A DNA stretch of 7,273 bases, taken from contig JAFZUH010000231.1 of NCBI GenBank assembly GCA_017618435.1, positions 1 to 7,273 on the forward strand, written 5' to 3'. Below the pieces are notes generated by a model. It searched no databases. It was not told the DNA's origin and was given only the letters and a program-made list of their open reading frames with translations. This document shows positions 6,615 to 7,273 of this stretch, piece by piece (positions within the stretch are counted from its first letter, which is position 1; every line of letters starts with the position of its first letter). The position numbers and the translations under genes were made by a program. The stretch comes from Bacteroidales bacterium (GTDB lineage: Bacteria > Bacteroidota > Bacteroidia > Bacteroidales > WCHB1-69).

Positions 6615-7273
6615 ACTATCTTCGTTTGAAAACTACCTTGATTAGGCAAACAAGCATACCCTATATAAGAGCAAAAAAACACATAATGTGGCCACAAAAA
6701 GTTAGATGAACTTGGAGCAAACAACAATAGAATATACAAGGGTATCATACACCAAAATTCATCACGGTCATGTTTTTTCGCTATTTTTCGCATAATATAA
6801 ACAAGCAATACAATATAACCGACAAAAAACACCACACCAGAGGTCAGCAGAAAATGCAATAAATATGAATGAATATTAATGATATGTCCAAACAGATTGT
6901 AATTGTCCATATTGGCGTAGTAATACATATCTCCCTCCAAACCATAGCCCAGACAATAAGAATCGAACAATGACAAGAAAGAATACAGATACAAATTTGC
7001 TCTTACCCATGTGGATTCCGTTTGAATGGCAAAGAATGCTACAATGGCTGCTACAACCAAAACGGCAAGTAATATCAGCAAAATCCGTTTATACTTCAAA
7101 AACATCTTTCTTTGCGTAAACAACACAAAAAGCAACAATATAAACAAAGCGGTACGGCAATGTGTCAAACAAATAGTTATCAAACCCAATAAGACAAAGA
7201 GAATATCTTTCCAAATTTTTGTTTCTGCCGAGACCAATTTTCTATATGACAGCACATAACACAAAGCCATTGC
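6605..7273 (-). CDS. wzy: Wzy-type polysaccharide polymerase / O-antigen ligase-like membrane protein, N-terminus outside the window
   Basis: Likely polymerase joining flipped repeat units in the periplasm. Only the C-terminal 222 residues are present. The frame is open to the right edge, so the Met one codon inside the edge is probably internal. Hydrophobic segments lie near visible residues 22-36, 41-53, 63-83, 136-161, 174-187 and 196-208. A positively charged loop (QRKMFLKYKR) falls between the second and third. The pattern fits the Wzy_C (O-antigen ligase/polymerase) domain: ICLTHCRTAL (34-43, the family's T-x-S-R-like element), LGYGLEGD (108-115), a large loop with NIHSYLLHFLLTSGVVFFVGY (133-153, the conserved His element), and a closing SSSNFLWPHYVFF (188-200). 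WaaL-type ligases share this domain, but the position next to wzx in a run of transferases favours Wzy. The stop overlaps the start of the flippase gene by 10 nt. Confidence 0.85.
   Translation of the reverse strand, partial: AMALCYVLSYRKLVSAETKIWKDILFVLLGLITICLTHCRTALFILLLFVLFTQRKMFLKYKRILLILLAVLVVAAIVAFFAIQTESTWVRANLYLYSFLSLFDSYCLGYGLEGDMYYYANMDNYNLFGHIINIHSYLLHFLLTSGVVFFVGYIVLLVYIMRKIAKKHDRDEFWCMIPLYILLLFAPSSSNFLWPHYVFFCSYIGYACLPNQGSFQTKIVCS

Noticed and set aside
7268..7270. ATG at the right edge as the true start of the polymerase gene
   Set aside because: The frame stays open to the last base. A start there would leave 221 residues, roughly half a typical Wzy, so the Met is most likely internal.

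Overview
This window lies inside a cell-surface polysaccharide (capsule or O-antigen) biosynthesis locus, most likely from a member of the Bacteroidetes and probably a gut or oral Bacteroidales. The reasons are an AT-leaning base composition (roughly 40% GC by hand count), mostly weak or absent Shine-Dalgarno sequences, and the style of the gene set. The genus cannot be fixed from the sequence alone. All seven supported genes lie on the minus strand, so the locus is transcribed from right to left as written. Coding density is close to 100%, and I see no tRNA, rRNA, insertion sequence, CRISPR array or convincing terminator.

In order of transcription the layout is: the C-terminal part of a Wzy-type polymerase (right edge, 6605-7273); a complete WzxC-like flippase (5181-6614); a GT4-like glycosyltransferase (3922-5184); a canonical GT4 glycosyltransferase (2819-3925); a second GT4 enzyme of a related subfamily (1734-2768); a WbuB-like GT4 enzyme (499-1737); and the N-terminal 167 residues of a non-hydrolysing UDP-sugar 2-epimerase of the WecB/WbpI type, cut by the left edge (1-502). 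Four of the six junctions are ATGA stop/start overlaps and one is a 10-nt overlap. Only the 2769-2818 gap (50 nt) breaks the chain, so this looks like one translationally coupled operon.

Together the genes make a Wzx/Wzy-dependent pathway. The four glycosyltransferases would extend a lipid-linked repeat unit on the cytoplasmic face of the inner membrane, the epimerase would supply a ManNAc-type nucleotide sugar, Wzx would flip the finished unit and Wzy would polymerise it in the periplasm. The initiating sugar-phosphate transferase, chain-length control and export genes are not in the window.

I do not see a wholly new system. The points most worth a second look are the spread of active-site motif variants across the four GT4 enzymes, patchy GC content inside and between genes that suggests mosaic assembly, and the WbpI-like rather than classical WecB-like signature of the epimerase.
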